DNA of 64,000 bases. Source: Polytrichum commune. Its lineage: Eukaryota; Streptophyta; Polytrichopsida; Polytrichales; Polytrichaceae. The position numbers were made by a program, and so were the translations under genes. How positions within the stretch are numbered: position 1 is the first letter of the stretch; every line of letters starts with the position of its first letter. The stretch lies in assembly GCA_950295325.1 (NCBI GenBank), contig OX485805.1, positions 47,762,758-47,826,757 on the forward strand, read 5' to 3'. Below the pieces are notes generated by a model. It ran no database searches. It saw nothing but the letters and a program-made list of their open reading frames with translations, and was not told the DNA's origin. Of the stretch, positions 1 to 10,861 are shown one piece after another.

Positions 1-2065
1 TAAGTGGCTTAAGGACACGGTTGAAGGTGTCCTCGTCCTCCTCAAGAGCAACGATATGGCGCCCAAGCTGCCTGCATGCATGGATAGAAGTCCCTGTTGC
101 GGAGGAAATGTTAGCAAAGGAAAAAAAAAAAAAAAAAAACTTAGAAATTGAAAACTTGGATATGATGGCAAGTGAAGTAGGACATACCAACGCCCGCATT
201 AACGTCCACCACAACCTGTCCAATGTCCGTAGTGGCCATTATCAAGGAGGACATGAAAGAAATATCTTTCTCCCGGGGACCACGCCAAGCTTTGGAGCCG
301 TCCATGAGAGGAGTTACGGTATAATTCATAATCGCATCATCCATATCGAGCTCAATGCCAAGAGCCTTGAGCTCATTGGCATCGCGAAGGCGGAATGACG
401 AGTGCCGGGGCCGCTTATCAAGGTCGGATCCAATTGTTTTGGTGGCACGAACAAGTAAGACAACCTGGAAGAGGTTGGTGGTCTTGTCCACATGTTTAGC
501 TGAATGAAGGCGAAGACGGTTGACTCCCAGCCACTCCTTAAAGATCGTGAACCCAAAAGCAGCGAAGTGGTCTTGAATGCTCTCCTTGAAGTCACCATTG
601 TCATCTGCATGAAAGAGGAGGAGAGCTCCATCGTCATGTAGGATCTCATCCGCAAAATCGAAGAGCTCACCTAGAAAATCGGTATCCAATGCATTCCAGG
701 AAGGTACACTATAGGAAGGATCGGAGACATTGGGTACAGGCAGGTTCTCCGGGATGTCGGCAATGACAAGATCAACCATGCCCACATCTGACCTCGCAAC
801 GCCTAGAGCTCTCCGCGGATGGGAGGGTGGAAGAGAAAGAATGAAGTTGGAAACCTCCTGAAAATGACGACGTTGATGAAGGATAGAGGCATTCAAGATG
901 CATTCTAAAACAACGGGAGGACGCCTAGCAGATGAAAGAATGGGCGGAGGAGGTGGCCTGGATAGAGTAGGAACTTCACTAAGAGATGGAGTAGATGCAA
1001 CTGCCGCCTCAGGTGAAGCAGGGGGAGGGGGATCATCCTCCACAGTCTTGAGCTTCCTCGCGCGCTTCTTGAGTGATGATTCGTCTTGAGTTGCACGCTT
1101 CCTCCTCTTGGACTTCTGTGTGTTGGCCTCATCGACAGTCGCAACAACCTCATCCGCCTCCGGAAGTTGACTGTCAAGGAGAACAACCTCATCGCTTTGA
1201 GCAGGAGGCAGGGAAGGCTCTCCACCGGATAGCCGAATCTTCAACTCCGCCTCCTCATCCGGTTGCCACGTCCTCTTACATTCCAAGTACCAACAACACT
1301 CGCGGAGATGCGGGAGGGAGAAGTTGCGCTTTTGAGCCGGGGAAAATATGAAGGTAGGTGAAGAGGAATCAGACCATGCATCAAGAAACGGAGGGAGCTT
1401 CTTCAAAGCCTTCTTCTTGAAGAGCTCGTGCTTGATGTACCTTGACAACGAAGGAGTGAGGCCAATTAGCAACTTAGAAAACAAATGGTTTGAAATAAAT
1501 GAGGTGAACACAAGATTTTCCAACTAACGTACCTACAGATTAAGCGCTTGACAATGTTGTCAGCGCCTTTGACATCCTTCCACCACGTCCCCTTTCCGTA
1601 TATATCTGACCCTGAGAAGTGACCAATGAACGCCTTATCCCAGAGACAGATTCGCCACTTCTCCAAGTAATCCGGCAATGAATCAACTTCCACGTCTCCG
1701 TCAAGCCCACCCAAGGCATTAAGTATATCGGGTAACTCCTTGACCGCGGCATCCTCTAGCTGTGGATAAATTCAAGGCCAAGATAAGAATTGGCACAAAA
1801 GGAAGAGTTGAAAGGTAAGGATGGATAAGGAGTATAGACGTACCCCTGCCCAAAACGCAGCTTTATTGAGCCAAGGTTTCCAGGTGTCCTCGCTTGCAGG
1901 ACTTTTGGGAAACCGGATAGCTTCACGATTGAAACTTCCACTGTTCCACCACTTTAACCAACGGACTTTATACTCTGGCTCCACTGCAGCTGTGGCAATA
2001 AGTTGCAATTTCTCCAATGTCATCTCAATCTTTTGAGAATGGTGGGCGCTATAATGCCTAGTAAT

Positions 2066-2878
2066 CTGAAACACTTGCAATCAAAAAAGAAGGCGAAGTA
2101 AATTTGAGAATATATTCTCAGAAAGTGCTGCAAAGAATGCTAGCAGTAAGCCCTCACTTGAGACCTCTCAAATCTATTTCAACTAAAAACTAACCTCTTA
2201 GGCCCCCTTCAAACCTCTCTGGTTAGCACCCTAACCAGAAATTTCTCAAAATACAACCATACAAGCCCTCACAATAGCCCTCAACAATAAGCTAAATCAA
2301 ATCGATTTCAACAAAATGAATACCTTTAAGCCCCCCTAAGTTCTCCCCCACAAGCACCTTAGCTAGAAAATGCGAAAAAAAACCATCCCAACCCTCACCT
2401 CAGACAAAATTGAAGCAAAAAAAAATAACATGAGAGGTCCCCAAGGTGGCTACCCTGGGGCTGTCGGATCCGACAGAGGCCCAGGGCCCTCCCTTTGGAG
2501 CTCTCCCACTAGCACCTTAACCAGAAATTCAAAAATTAAAACCATACGAGCCCACGCATCAACCCTTTTGCAAAGCAAAATCAAATCAAATTTAACAAAA
2601 AACAAACCTCTAAGCCCCCCTTCAAACCTCTCTCATTAGCCCCCTAACCAGAAATTCAAAAATTAAAACCATACAAGCCCTTACCTCAGCCCTCATCCAT
2701 AACCAAAATCAAATCAATTTCAACAAATTCGAAGCCTCTAAGCGCCCCTTCAAAGCTCTCTCATTAGCCCCCCAACCTGAAATTTCACAAAATACAACCA
2801 TAGAAGCCCTCACAATAGCCCTCAACAATAAGGACCTTTCCCATAAGGACATTCAAATTTAATTCAACCAAAACGTAC
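2066..2878 (-). repeat. Satellite-filled intron of the methyltransferase-like gene
   Basis: This 813-bp intron has GT at 2878-2877 and AG at 2067-2066, and the reading frame is phase 0 on both sides. It is made of diverged copies of the same AT/CCT-rich units that form the large satellite at 4.2-9.1 kb (accagaaattcaaaaatt, catacaagccctcac, ctctcattagccccc). It also holds one perfect copy of the 16-bp palindrome at 2461-2476. Confidence 0.7.
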
Positions 2879-3425
2879 CTCCTCTAGGAACTGTTTTCCA
2901 AGGGCGGGGTTTGCGATTGATTGTTGTTTGTTAAACTTGTGCCCAAGTTCCTTAGTCGTCTTCTTAATCACAGCGTCCAATACCTCACCCAACCGGTTCC
3001 CAGATTGCTCCTCTGGAGGAACTTCCTCCTTGTAGATTTTGGCTGCCTCATCTACCGCATCGGCTATCTCTTGCTGAACATATATTCGAAATTGTAAGAT
3101 CATGACTAAGAGTAATGAATGCGAAGTAGAAGGTTGAGGAATTTGGAGTGACTTACATTGAAAATGAAGGACATCATAAGGTCTTGGGTCAGCGGGTACC
3201 AAGGGCTCTTGGGGCCTCTGCTCTTGCACGCTTGGAATTGCTCCTCAGTCAATAATGGCTGGTAGTAGCTAAGATCATACGAACCGTATTTTTGAATGCG
3301 GTGTAGAGTGTGTACGAGGCTAGTTTTAACGTGAGCGGTTTGGTTAGCCCTGTTGCGGTTGAGACAAATGCCATTAGATGCCAATAAAAAAATGAAGGAA
3401 AAAACGATTTGAAAAACTAACATAC

Positions 3426-3870
3426 TTATTTGTTGATGTCGTGCATTGTGTTAAGGACGTCCCCACGCCCACCCGTTGTGTCGAGGACAACACATTCTGG
3501 GCAACCATGCTTCTCATACCAGAGTGCATCGTCTTTGTGATCTGATTCGATATATTCTTTTCACGCAAGCAAGCGGTGGTTACCATCATACACGAAGAAC
3601 ATACATCCACTGAGGCTCATCAAGTCCTTATCCGCGCGTAGAAAAAACTCAAACTTATCATTTTCTGCAACCCAAAGTTCTCCCCATTCACGCCTGTCTT
3701 TCGCAGAAATGAATCGATTATCTCCAGACTCATTTGTAGTAGACACGTACAAAGTGGCAGACCCAGCTCGGTATCCAAATTGAAATGCCGCCATGAGCTT
3801 TGTAACGTCGCTGCGGAGGGTTGGGCCGAACCAATGGCATGTGAATCAACCTGCAGAGGGGAATTCTCAT
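3426..3870 (-). other. ParB/sulfiredoxin-like domain region (possible)
   Basis: This is the most conserved-looking stretch of the 5' half of the methyltransferase-like gene. It runs through VTKLMAAFQFGYRAG, a beta-rich segment, FFVYDGNHRLLA, then after the TGA codon KEYIESDHKDDALWYEKHG. A glycine-asparagine-histidine-arginine motif after a hydrophobic strand is typical of ParB N-terminal and sulfiredoxin-like domains. ParB-like domains fused to N6 DNA methyltransferases are known from bacteria and phages. The assignment rests on this motif and the fusion context only. An unrelated domain cannot be excluded without a profile search. Confidence 0.4.
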
Positions 3871-5189
3871 AGAGGACTTTTCTACCGGTTGTATCCTCAT
3901 GCCCTCAACAACTGAGAAGCTATCTTTCTTTAAATTGTGGCGAATCCGATACTCCATTGAACGAACACCGACATCCGATTCTGCAGGTGAGCCGCAGAGT
4001 GGCATCCCGGGTGTATGGGGTTCGCTACTACCTGGTGTAAGCCCAATATTTTCAGCAAGTGACAACGGAGACCCTTGCTCCTTATGCTCCTCAACACTAA
4101 GGGATGACTTAGCACCATTGCGAACCCCAACATCCAAAGACTCTCCATCCCCCACCATCTCAATGATCTCCTGAGAAGCAATTAGTTACAAAGGTGAGGA
4201 CCAGCCAAATGAACAAAATATGCATAAGAATGACCACTTTAAAAGGTTCCGAAGTGGAAACCCATTTGACCTCTCCCAAAAGCAAAGTCAAATCATTTGC
4301 AACTAAAACAAACCTCTCAAGCCATCACTTCAGCCCGCTCCCACTAGCACACTAGCTAGAAAATTAAAAAAAAACCATACCCGCCCTCACCCATAAGCAA
4401 AGGCAAATCAATTTCAACCAAAGCAAACCTCTAAGCCCCCCTTCAAAGCTCTCCCACTAGCACCTTAACCAGAAATTCCAGAAAAAAAACCATCCAAGCC
4501 CTCACATCTGCCCGAGCCCATAAGCTAAATCAAATCTATTTCAACAAAAAGAAAACCTCAAAGCCCCCCTAAGCCCTCTCCCACTAGCCCCCTAACCAGA
4601 AAATTCACGAAATAAAACAAAACAAGCCCACACATCAGCCCTTTCTCAAAGCAAAATCAAATCAATTTCAACTAAAAACTAACCTCTTAGGCCCCCTTCA
4701 AACCTCTCTCATTAGCACCCTAACCCGAGATTTCACAAAATACAACCCAAAAAGCCCTCACAATAGCCCTCAACCATAAGCAAAATCAAATCAAATTCAA
4801 CAAACAACAAACCTCTAAGCTCCCTAAGCCCTCTCCCACTAGCACATTAGCTAGAAAATTTGGAAAAAAAACCATACAAGCCCTCACCTCAGCCCTCACC
4901 TGAGACCAAATTGAAACAAAATAAATAAATTGAGAGGTCCCCAAGGTGGCCACCAATGGGCTGTCGGATCCGACAGAGCCCTGGTCCAGCAGTGCCTGGG
5001 AGTGATTCCCGGGACTGCCAAGGTTCAAACAGGCATAACGTCGTCAATACTTGCCTGAATGGGTCAAGTGAGGGGTCCATCGGCATCTACGTGAAGCGTA
5101 GATGAAGATGGAGTGGTTGGTTGTTCAAACCAGACATCATACAAGAAAGTTATGATGGTCTGAAGCTGCTGGGTCCCCAAGATGGCTTC

Positions 5190-5560
5190 CAATGGGTTGT
5201 CGGATCCGACAGAGGCCTAGGGCCCTCCCTTTGGAGCTCTCCCACAAGCACCTTAGCTAGAAAATTGAGAAATTAAAACCATACAAGCCCTCACATCAGC
5301 CCTCACCTGAGACCAAATTGAAACAAAATAAATAAATTGAGAGGTCCCCAAGATGGCTTCCAATGGGTTGTCGGATCCGACAGAGGCCTAGGGCCCTCTC
5401 TTTGGAGCTCTTCCACAAGCACCTTAGCTAGAAAATTCAGAAATTAAAACCATACAAGCCCTCACCTCAGCCCTGACCTGAGACCAAATTGAAACAAAAT
5501 AAATAAATTGAGAGGTCCCCAAGATGGCTTCCAATGGGCTGTCGGATCCGACAGAGACCT
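5190..5560. repeat. 171-bp tandem unit carrying the palindrome
   Basis: Three palindromes at 5197, 5368 and 5539 are spaced exactly 171 bp apart with matching surroundings (gaggtccccaagatggcttc ahead of the palindrome). The same 171-bp spacing recurs between the copies at 6764 and 6935. Confidence 0.88.
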
Positions 5561-6299
5561 AGGGCCACATATTAACCACATATTACACATTCAGGCCCTC
5601 ACATCAGACCTCTAAACACACCTCCCTAGCCAAGCCAAACAGCCATAAATCAGCACTAACTATCCTAGTTGGCCCTCAGCTTACTCAATTCCCCGAGCAA
5701 CCAGAAAGAGAAAATTAAAAAATAAAACCTTTTTGAGGTTCTGATGGAGGCACCAAAAGGGTCTGTCGGATCCGACAGACCATTACGGCCCCCTCACTAG
5801 ACCTCGCAAACATCCACCTAAGGTTCTGAAGGAGGCTGCCAAAGGGTCTGTCGGATCCGACAAACCATTACGGCCCCCTCACTAGACCTCGCAAACATCC
5901 ACCTATGGATTTGAAAATCCAAAAATCTAACCTTGCCCCAACCACATATTACACATTCAGGCCCTCACATCAGATCTATTCAGACCTCCATAGCCATAAA
6001 GCGAGGTGCACATACCTGCCCCTAGGGGTCTGTCGGATCCGACAGTCCCCCTAGCGCTCACATCTAACCTTACTAAGGACGCTGAAAAAGAAAGCTTCAG
6101 AAATGCACCTTCACCTTCACCTTCACCTCCTTCTCCTTCGTCTTTTTCTTTCTTTAAAGATGCCTAGTGGGTTTGAAGCAAGGGTTATGGGTTCGCCGCT
6201 CACATACTTCGCCGCTCCGCTCACACAAACTTCGCCGCCTACAGACGTCGCCGCTCACTCTCTGAGACTAGGAGGCACAAGGGTAAGGCCATGAGCTAT

Positions 6300-6725
6300 G
6301 CGTAGCTCATGGCGTGGTGATTCTAGAAAGCTCAAGAACACCTCAATCGGAGGTGTGAGCTAGGAGTTATGGCCATTTGAGTGGGGCGCTGTCCCGGGAC
6401 AGCGCCCTGGTACAGCAGTGCCTGGGAGTGATTCCCGGGACTGCCAAGGTTCAAACAGGCGTAACTTCCCCAAGACTTGCCCGAATGGGGCAAGTGAGGA
6501 GTCCATCGGCATCTACGTGAAGCGTAGATGAGATGGAGTGGTTGGTTGTTGGAATCAGACATCGTACATGGAAGTTATGATGGTCTGAAGCTGTTGGGGG
6601 CTTCTAGGCCCAGCGGCTAAAGGAAAATGTCTACTTGGCCCCAACTCTTGGTGGAGAGACAAGAGGTTGGTTGACGGTGGGGTAGGGGCCCCGCGTAGAG
6701 TCCTAGAGGCTTATATGGGTGAGGT
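6300..6725. repeat. Non-satellite repeat segment within the satellite, with a 22-bp palindrome
   Basis: A GC-richer segment interrupts the satellite. Part of it (cctgggagtgattcccggga onward) occurs again at about 4985-5170. It contains a perfect 22-bp palindrome at 6385-6406 with core CTGTCCCGGGACAG, which shares the outer CTGTC/GACAG arms with the 16-bp satellite palindrome. No open reading frame of note. Confidence 0.7.
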
Positions 6726-6992
6726 AAATAAATTGAGAGGTCCCCAAGATGGCTTCCAATGGGATGTCGGATCCGACAGAGGCCTAGCGCCCTCCCTTTG
6801 GAGCTCTCCCACAAGCACCTTAGCTAGAAAATTCAGAAATTAAAACCATACAAGCCCTCACCTCAGCCCTCATCCATACCAAATTGAAGCAAAAAAAAAT
6901 ATCTTGAGAGGTCCCCAAGGTGGCCACCAATGGGCTGTCGGATCTGACAGAGGCCTAGGGCCCTCCCTTTGGAGCTCTCCCACTAGCACCTT

Positions 6993-8045
6993 AACCGGAA
7001 ATTCAAAAATTAAAACCATACGAGCCCACGCATCAGCCCTCATCCATATCCAAAATCAAATCAATTTCAACAAAAGACAAGCCTCTAAGCCCCCCTTCAA
7101 ACCTCTCTCATTAGCCCCCTAACCAGAAATTCAAAAATTAAAACCATACAAGCCTTCACCTCAGCCCTCATCCATATCCAAAATCAAATCAATTTCAACT
7201 AAAAACAAGCCTCTAAGCCCCCCTTCAAACCTCTCTCATTAGCCCCCTAACCAGAAATTCAAAAATTAAAACCATACAAGCCTTCACCTCAGCCCTCATC
7301 CATATCCAAAATCAAATCAATTTCAACTAAAAACAAGCCTCTAAGCCCCCCTTCAAACCTCTCTCATTAGCCCCCTAACCAGAAATTCAAAAATTAAAAC
7401 CATACAAGCCCTCACCTCAGCCCTCATCCATATCCAAAATCAAATCAATTTCAACAAAAGACAAGCCTCTAAGCCCCCCTTCAAACCTCTCTCATTAGCC
7501 CCCTAACCAGAAATTCAAAAATTAAAACCATACAAGCCTTCACCTCAGCCCTCATCCATATCCAAAATCAAATCAATTTCAACTAAAAACAAGCCTCTAA
7601 GCCCCCCTTCAAACCTCTCTCATTAGCCCCCTAACCAGAAATTCAAAAATTAAAACCATACAAGCCTTCACCTCAGCCCTCATCCATATCCAAAATCAAA
7701 TCAATTTCAACTAAAAACAAGCCTCTAAGCCCCCCTTCAAACCTCTCTCATTAGCCCCCTAACCAGAAATTCAAAAATTAAAACCATACAAGCCCTCACC
7801 TCAGCCCTCATCCATATCCAAAATCAAATCAATTTCAACAAAAGACAAGCCTCTAAGCCCCCCTTCAAACCTCTCTCATTAGCCCCCTAACCAGAAATTC
7901 AAAAATTAAAACCATACAAGCCCTCACCTCAGCCCTCATCCATATCCAAAATCAAATCAATTTCAACAAAAGACAAGCCTCTAAGCCCCCCTTCAAACCT
8001 CTCTCATTAGCCCCCTAACCAGAAATTTCACAATATACAACCATA
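6993..8045. repeat. 128-bp tandem array, eight near-identical units
   Basis: The unit start 'aaccagaaat' recurs at 7121, 7249, 7377, 7505, 7633, 7761, 7889 and 8017, exactly 128 bp apart each time. Units differ mainly at two sites: ccttcacc or ccctcacc, and ttcaactaaaaac or ttcaacaaaagac. The variant order repeats every three units over most of the array. The near identity means recent expansion or ongoing homogenisation. Confidence 0.93.
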
Positions 8046-9130
8046 CAAGCCCTCACATCAGCCCGAGCCCATATGCAAAATCAAATCGATTTCAATAAAA
8101 TGAATACATCTAACCCCCGCTAACCCCTTCCCCACAAGCACCTTAGCTAGAAAATTTGAAAAAGAAAACATCCCAGCCCTCACGTCAGCCCTCACCTCAG
8201 CCCAAATTGAAGCAAAAACAATATCTTGACAGGTCCCCAAGGTGGCTACCCTGGGGCTGTCGGATCCGACAGAGGCCCAGGGCCCTCCCTTTGGAGCTCT
8301 CCCACTAGCACCTTAACCTGAAATTCAAAAATTAAACCAAACAAGCCCTCACCTCAGCCCTCATCCATAACCAAAATCAAATCAATTTCAACAAATTCGA
8401 AGCCTCTAAGCCCCCCTTCAAAGCTCTCTCATTTGAACCCTAACTAGAAATCTCACAGAATACAACCATACAAGACCTTACATCAGCCCGAGCCCATAAG
8501 CACAATCAAATCTATTTCAACCAGATCTAACCTCTCAAGCCCCCCTTCAAAGCTCTCTCATTAGCAACTAACCAGAAATTCCAGAAAAAAAACCATACAA
8601 GCCCTCACATCAGCCCTCACCCATAAGCAAAATCAAATCTTCTTCAACCATAACTAACCTCTCAACCCCCCTTCACAGCTCTCATTTGCACCCTAACCAG
8701 AAATTTCACATAATACAACCATACAAGCCCTCACATCAGCCCGAGCCCATAATCAAAATCAAATCTATTTCAACAAAAAGACAACCTCTAAGGCCCCTTA
8801 AGCCCTCTCCCACAAGCACATTAGCTAGAAATTTTAAAAAAAAACCCATCCCAGCCCTCACGTCAGCCCTCACCTCAGCCCAAATTGAAGCAAAAAAAAA
8901 AACTTGAGAGGTCCCCAAGGTGGCTACCCTTGGGCTGTCGGATCCGACAGAGGCCAATGGCCCTCCCTTTGGAGCTCTACCACTTGCACCCTAAACAGAA
9001 AATTCATAAAATCCAACCATACTAGCCCTCACTTCAGCCCTGTCCGAAAGCAAAGTCAAATGGATTTCAACTATAGCCAACTTCTAAGCCCCCCTTTGGA
9101 GCTCTCAAACTAGCACCCTAACCACATATC

Positions 9131-10070
9131 ACATTCAAATCTTATTCAACCACATTATACCACTCTACTTAAAAACAAAAAAAAAACCTCTCAGACCTCA
9201 CTTCAGACTGCTCTCAAAGGCACCCTCAAATTAAATTTATACCACATAATAAACATTTGCGAGGTTCTTTAGTGGGCTCTCCACGGTCTATCGGATCCGA
9301 CAGAGCCCCAGGGAACTCACTTCGGACCTCTGTAAGGAGGACCCCAAAATAGGCTCAAAAATTACCTCTTATACCTCACTTGAAAACTCTCACAGGACGA
9401 CCCCCATATCAGATTACCACAAAATGAATCTTTTAGACCTCACCTCAGACCTCTCCACAGGGCTACCACTGCCCTTCCCTCGAGTCTCTCCCCCTCTCCA
9501 ACTCGTGGCTGCAACCCTGACCACTGAGTGAAATCCTCGTATGCGGAGGAAAACCCTAGTTCTGAGATTTGTTGTAATGCGAAGAACGATGGTAGGTTAA
9601 TGCTGCGGCAGTCTTGTTCCCTTCCCCTTCCGACGGTGTCATTGTGACCACCCTTTGGATAGTCAGTGCTTCGACAGGCCCGCACTTGCTGCCTTCGCTA
9701 GCTCACGATGACTACCCCTAATTTCTAGTGCATATATGTTTTCATCGACTTGAGGTTCATACCTGGATCTCGCAAATTCTCGATAGATCATGTGATTTTG
9801 GGAACTCCACTTGTCTGGTCGTACCCACTCCAACTCCCTTCCTAGCAATGTCTTCACCACTCTGAGTCTGGCTTCTCCGTGTACGAGACCTTGACCATGT
9901 GCGGTCTGGGGAGAATTCCAATGCCTTCACTGTGCTGTTTAAGTTATCATATGGTTGTTTTGGCTGTCTCATCCTAGATGCCCTTATTTGCTTCCTGTTT
10001 GAGAAAAGTGCCTTCCTCCTCCTCTTCGCCTTTGGTTTCACTAACTCTAGCGGCGAAGACCCTGTCATGT
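9131..10070 (-). other. Possible upstream exon or 5' region of the minus-strand gene
   Basis: Non-satellite sequence between the repeat block and the divergent promoter region. The minus strand has a basic open frame (10068-9757, KPKAKRRRKALFSNRKQ near its start) and an overlapping frame in which GREFARSR-like sequence ends at a consensus donor (ag|gtatga near 9765). These could be the first exon or exons of the methyltransferase-like gene, which would make 4.2-9.4 kb a giant intron. No domain is recognised and no splice to 4172 can be proven. Confidence 0.3.
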
Positions 10071-10861
10071 AACTGACCCGACTTCACAAATTCTACACTA
10101 CCCTCCTTTGTGAACATCTCCCTATCAATGTATGTGTCTCGTCTGGGTTACATCTACACTTATATTCCATCCCATAACCTCCTTCACATAATCTCGATGT
10201 ATGGTGATTACAGTCTAGTTGCTATAAACATATACGGAATCATAAAAAGGAACACTTATAGAATGAACACCGATGTTTAATAACATGTATTGAAATCATC
10301 CAGGTAAGATCTAAATTTAAGGAGCATCATGCTTTATAAAAATAATGAATGATAGTACACATGATAATACATATTTCAAACTAAACTAAATGAAAGAAAT
10401 AATCTGTATAGCCATAAATTGACGATCCTCTTCCAACTAAACTAACCTATTATGGCTTAAAGGTGAATGCTCTACCCTTGCCCACTAATAAAGAAACACT
10501 TTCCTTTAGGGTGTCCCTTACATCCACTAAATGGTTCACGTGGTCTGGTGTATTAATAAGTTCGCGATTCGGCATCGAACCTCATTGTTTGGTTTTGATA
10601 TATCTGGTTTGGATTGGCATATGATCATGACTAACTTAAGTAAACGATGCAGTGCATTTTCAATTCTTATTCACATTTCTATAATGAATCGGCTTATTAT
10701 TCCCCTACTAATCCAAGTCCCCGCCGTCATTCACAGATCCCATCTTGCCATGGCCTTCTAATCACAACACTATATACACCGCCCCACTTTGTGCTAATCC
10801 TTAAGTCCATTGCCCATTTGGCCACTCCCTTCTGTGTACTCGCATTTACATTCCTTCTACA
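10071..10861. promoter_or_regulatory. Divergent intergenic region with TATA-like box
   Basis: AT-rich DNA between the minus-strand gene and the plus-strand transposase-like gene, with no supported ORF. A TATA-like sequence (ctatatacacc, 10770-10780) lies about 85 bp before the ATG at 10862, a plausible core promoter spacing for the plus-strand gene. It may act in both directions. Confidence 0.45.

Larger units (their letters stand above)
1..4172 (-). pseudogene. ParB-like / DNA methyltransferase-like fusion gene, decayed and partial
   Basis: This is a multi-exon minus-strand gene whose 3' end leaves the window. Exons supported by GT-AG borders and continuous frame are 3157 back to about 3350, 3073-2879, 2065-1844, 1759-1529, 1472-188 and 93-1; a less clean 5' part covers 4172-3426. 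The order is a linker, a possible ParB/sulfiredoxin-like domain (DGNHR at 3587-3573), helical regions, a basic and proline-rich linker, then a beta-class N6/N4-methyltransferase-like fold. In that fold the motif IV position (VIADIPENLP, 758-744) precedes motif I (VVVDVNAGVG, split by the 187-94 intron, then TSIHACRQLGRHIVALEEDE). The 5' part carries an in-frame TGA (3563-3561, probably replacing Trp), a TAA next to a donor (3428-3426) and frame breaks near 3890-3830, so that half is broken. The C-terminal half is open. The catalytic D-P-P-Y is replaced by D-I-P-E. The 1528-1473 intron is only 56 nt, so that border is provisional. Confidence 0.66.
4200..9130. repeat. Satellite block upstream of the methyltransferase-like exons
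   Basis: About 4.9 kb of related tandem and interspersed units, with no credible coding sequence. Two unit types are visible. One is a 128-bp CCT-rich unit (best array 6993-8045). The other is a 171-bp unit carrying 'gaggtccccaag' and the palindrome CTGTCGGATCCGACAG (5197-5554 and 6764-6950). Patches of unrelated sequence at 4977-5160 and 6300-6720 interrupt it. Short open frames here are shadows of the repeats. The block lies next to the first visible exon (acceptor at about 4173), so it is either a giant intron or the 5' flank of that gene. Confidence 0.85.
2461..9313. promoter_or_regulatory. Cluster of 13 copies of a 16-bp palindrome (possible protein-binding sites)
   Basis: The palindrome CTGTCGGATCCGACAG starts at 2461, 4961, 5197, 5368, 5539, 5763, 5848, 6030, 6764, 6935, 8257, 8935 and 9298. 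Seven copies are perfect and six differ by one base, always leaving most of the dyad intact. I saw none elsewhere in the window. Perfect two-fold symmetry in many units, some in otherwise diverged sequence (5763, 5848, 6030, 9298), suggests a site bound by a dimeric protein. The centre is GATC flanked by CG. No function is shown; the match to the neighbouring ParB-like and methyltransferase-like gene is suggestive only. Confidence 0.6.

Noticed and set aside
141-398. Plus-strand frame overlapping the methyltransferase-like exon
   Set aside because: It is a shadow of the minus-strand coding frame with no motif of its own.
6993-8045. Regular direct repeats as a CRISPR array
   Set aside because: Units are 128 bp and repeat end to end without unique spacers; the genome is eukaryotic.
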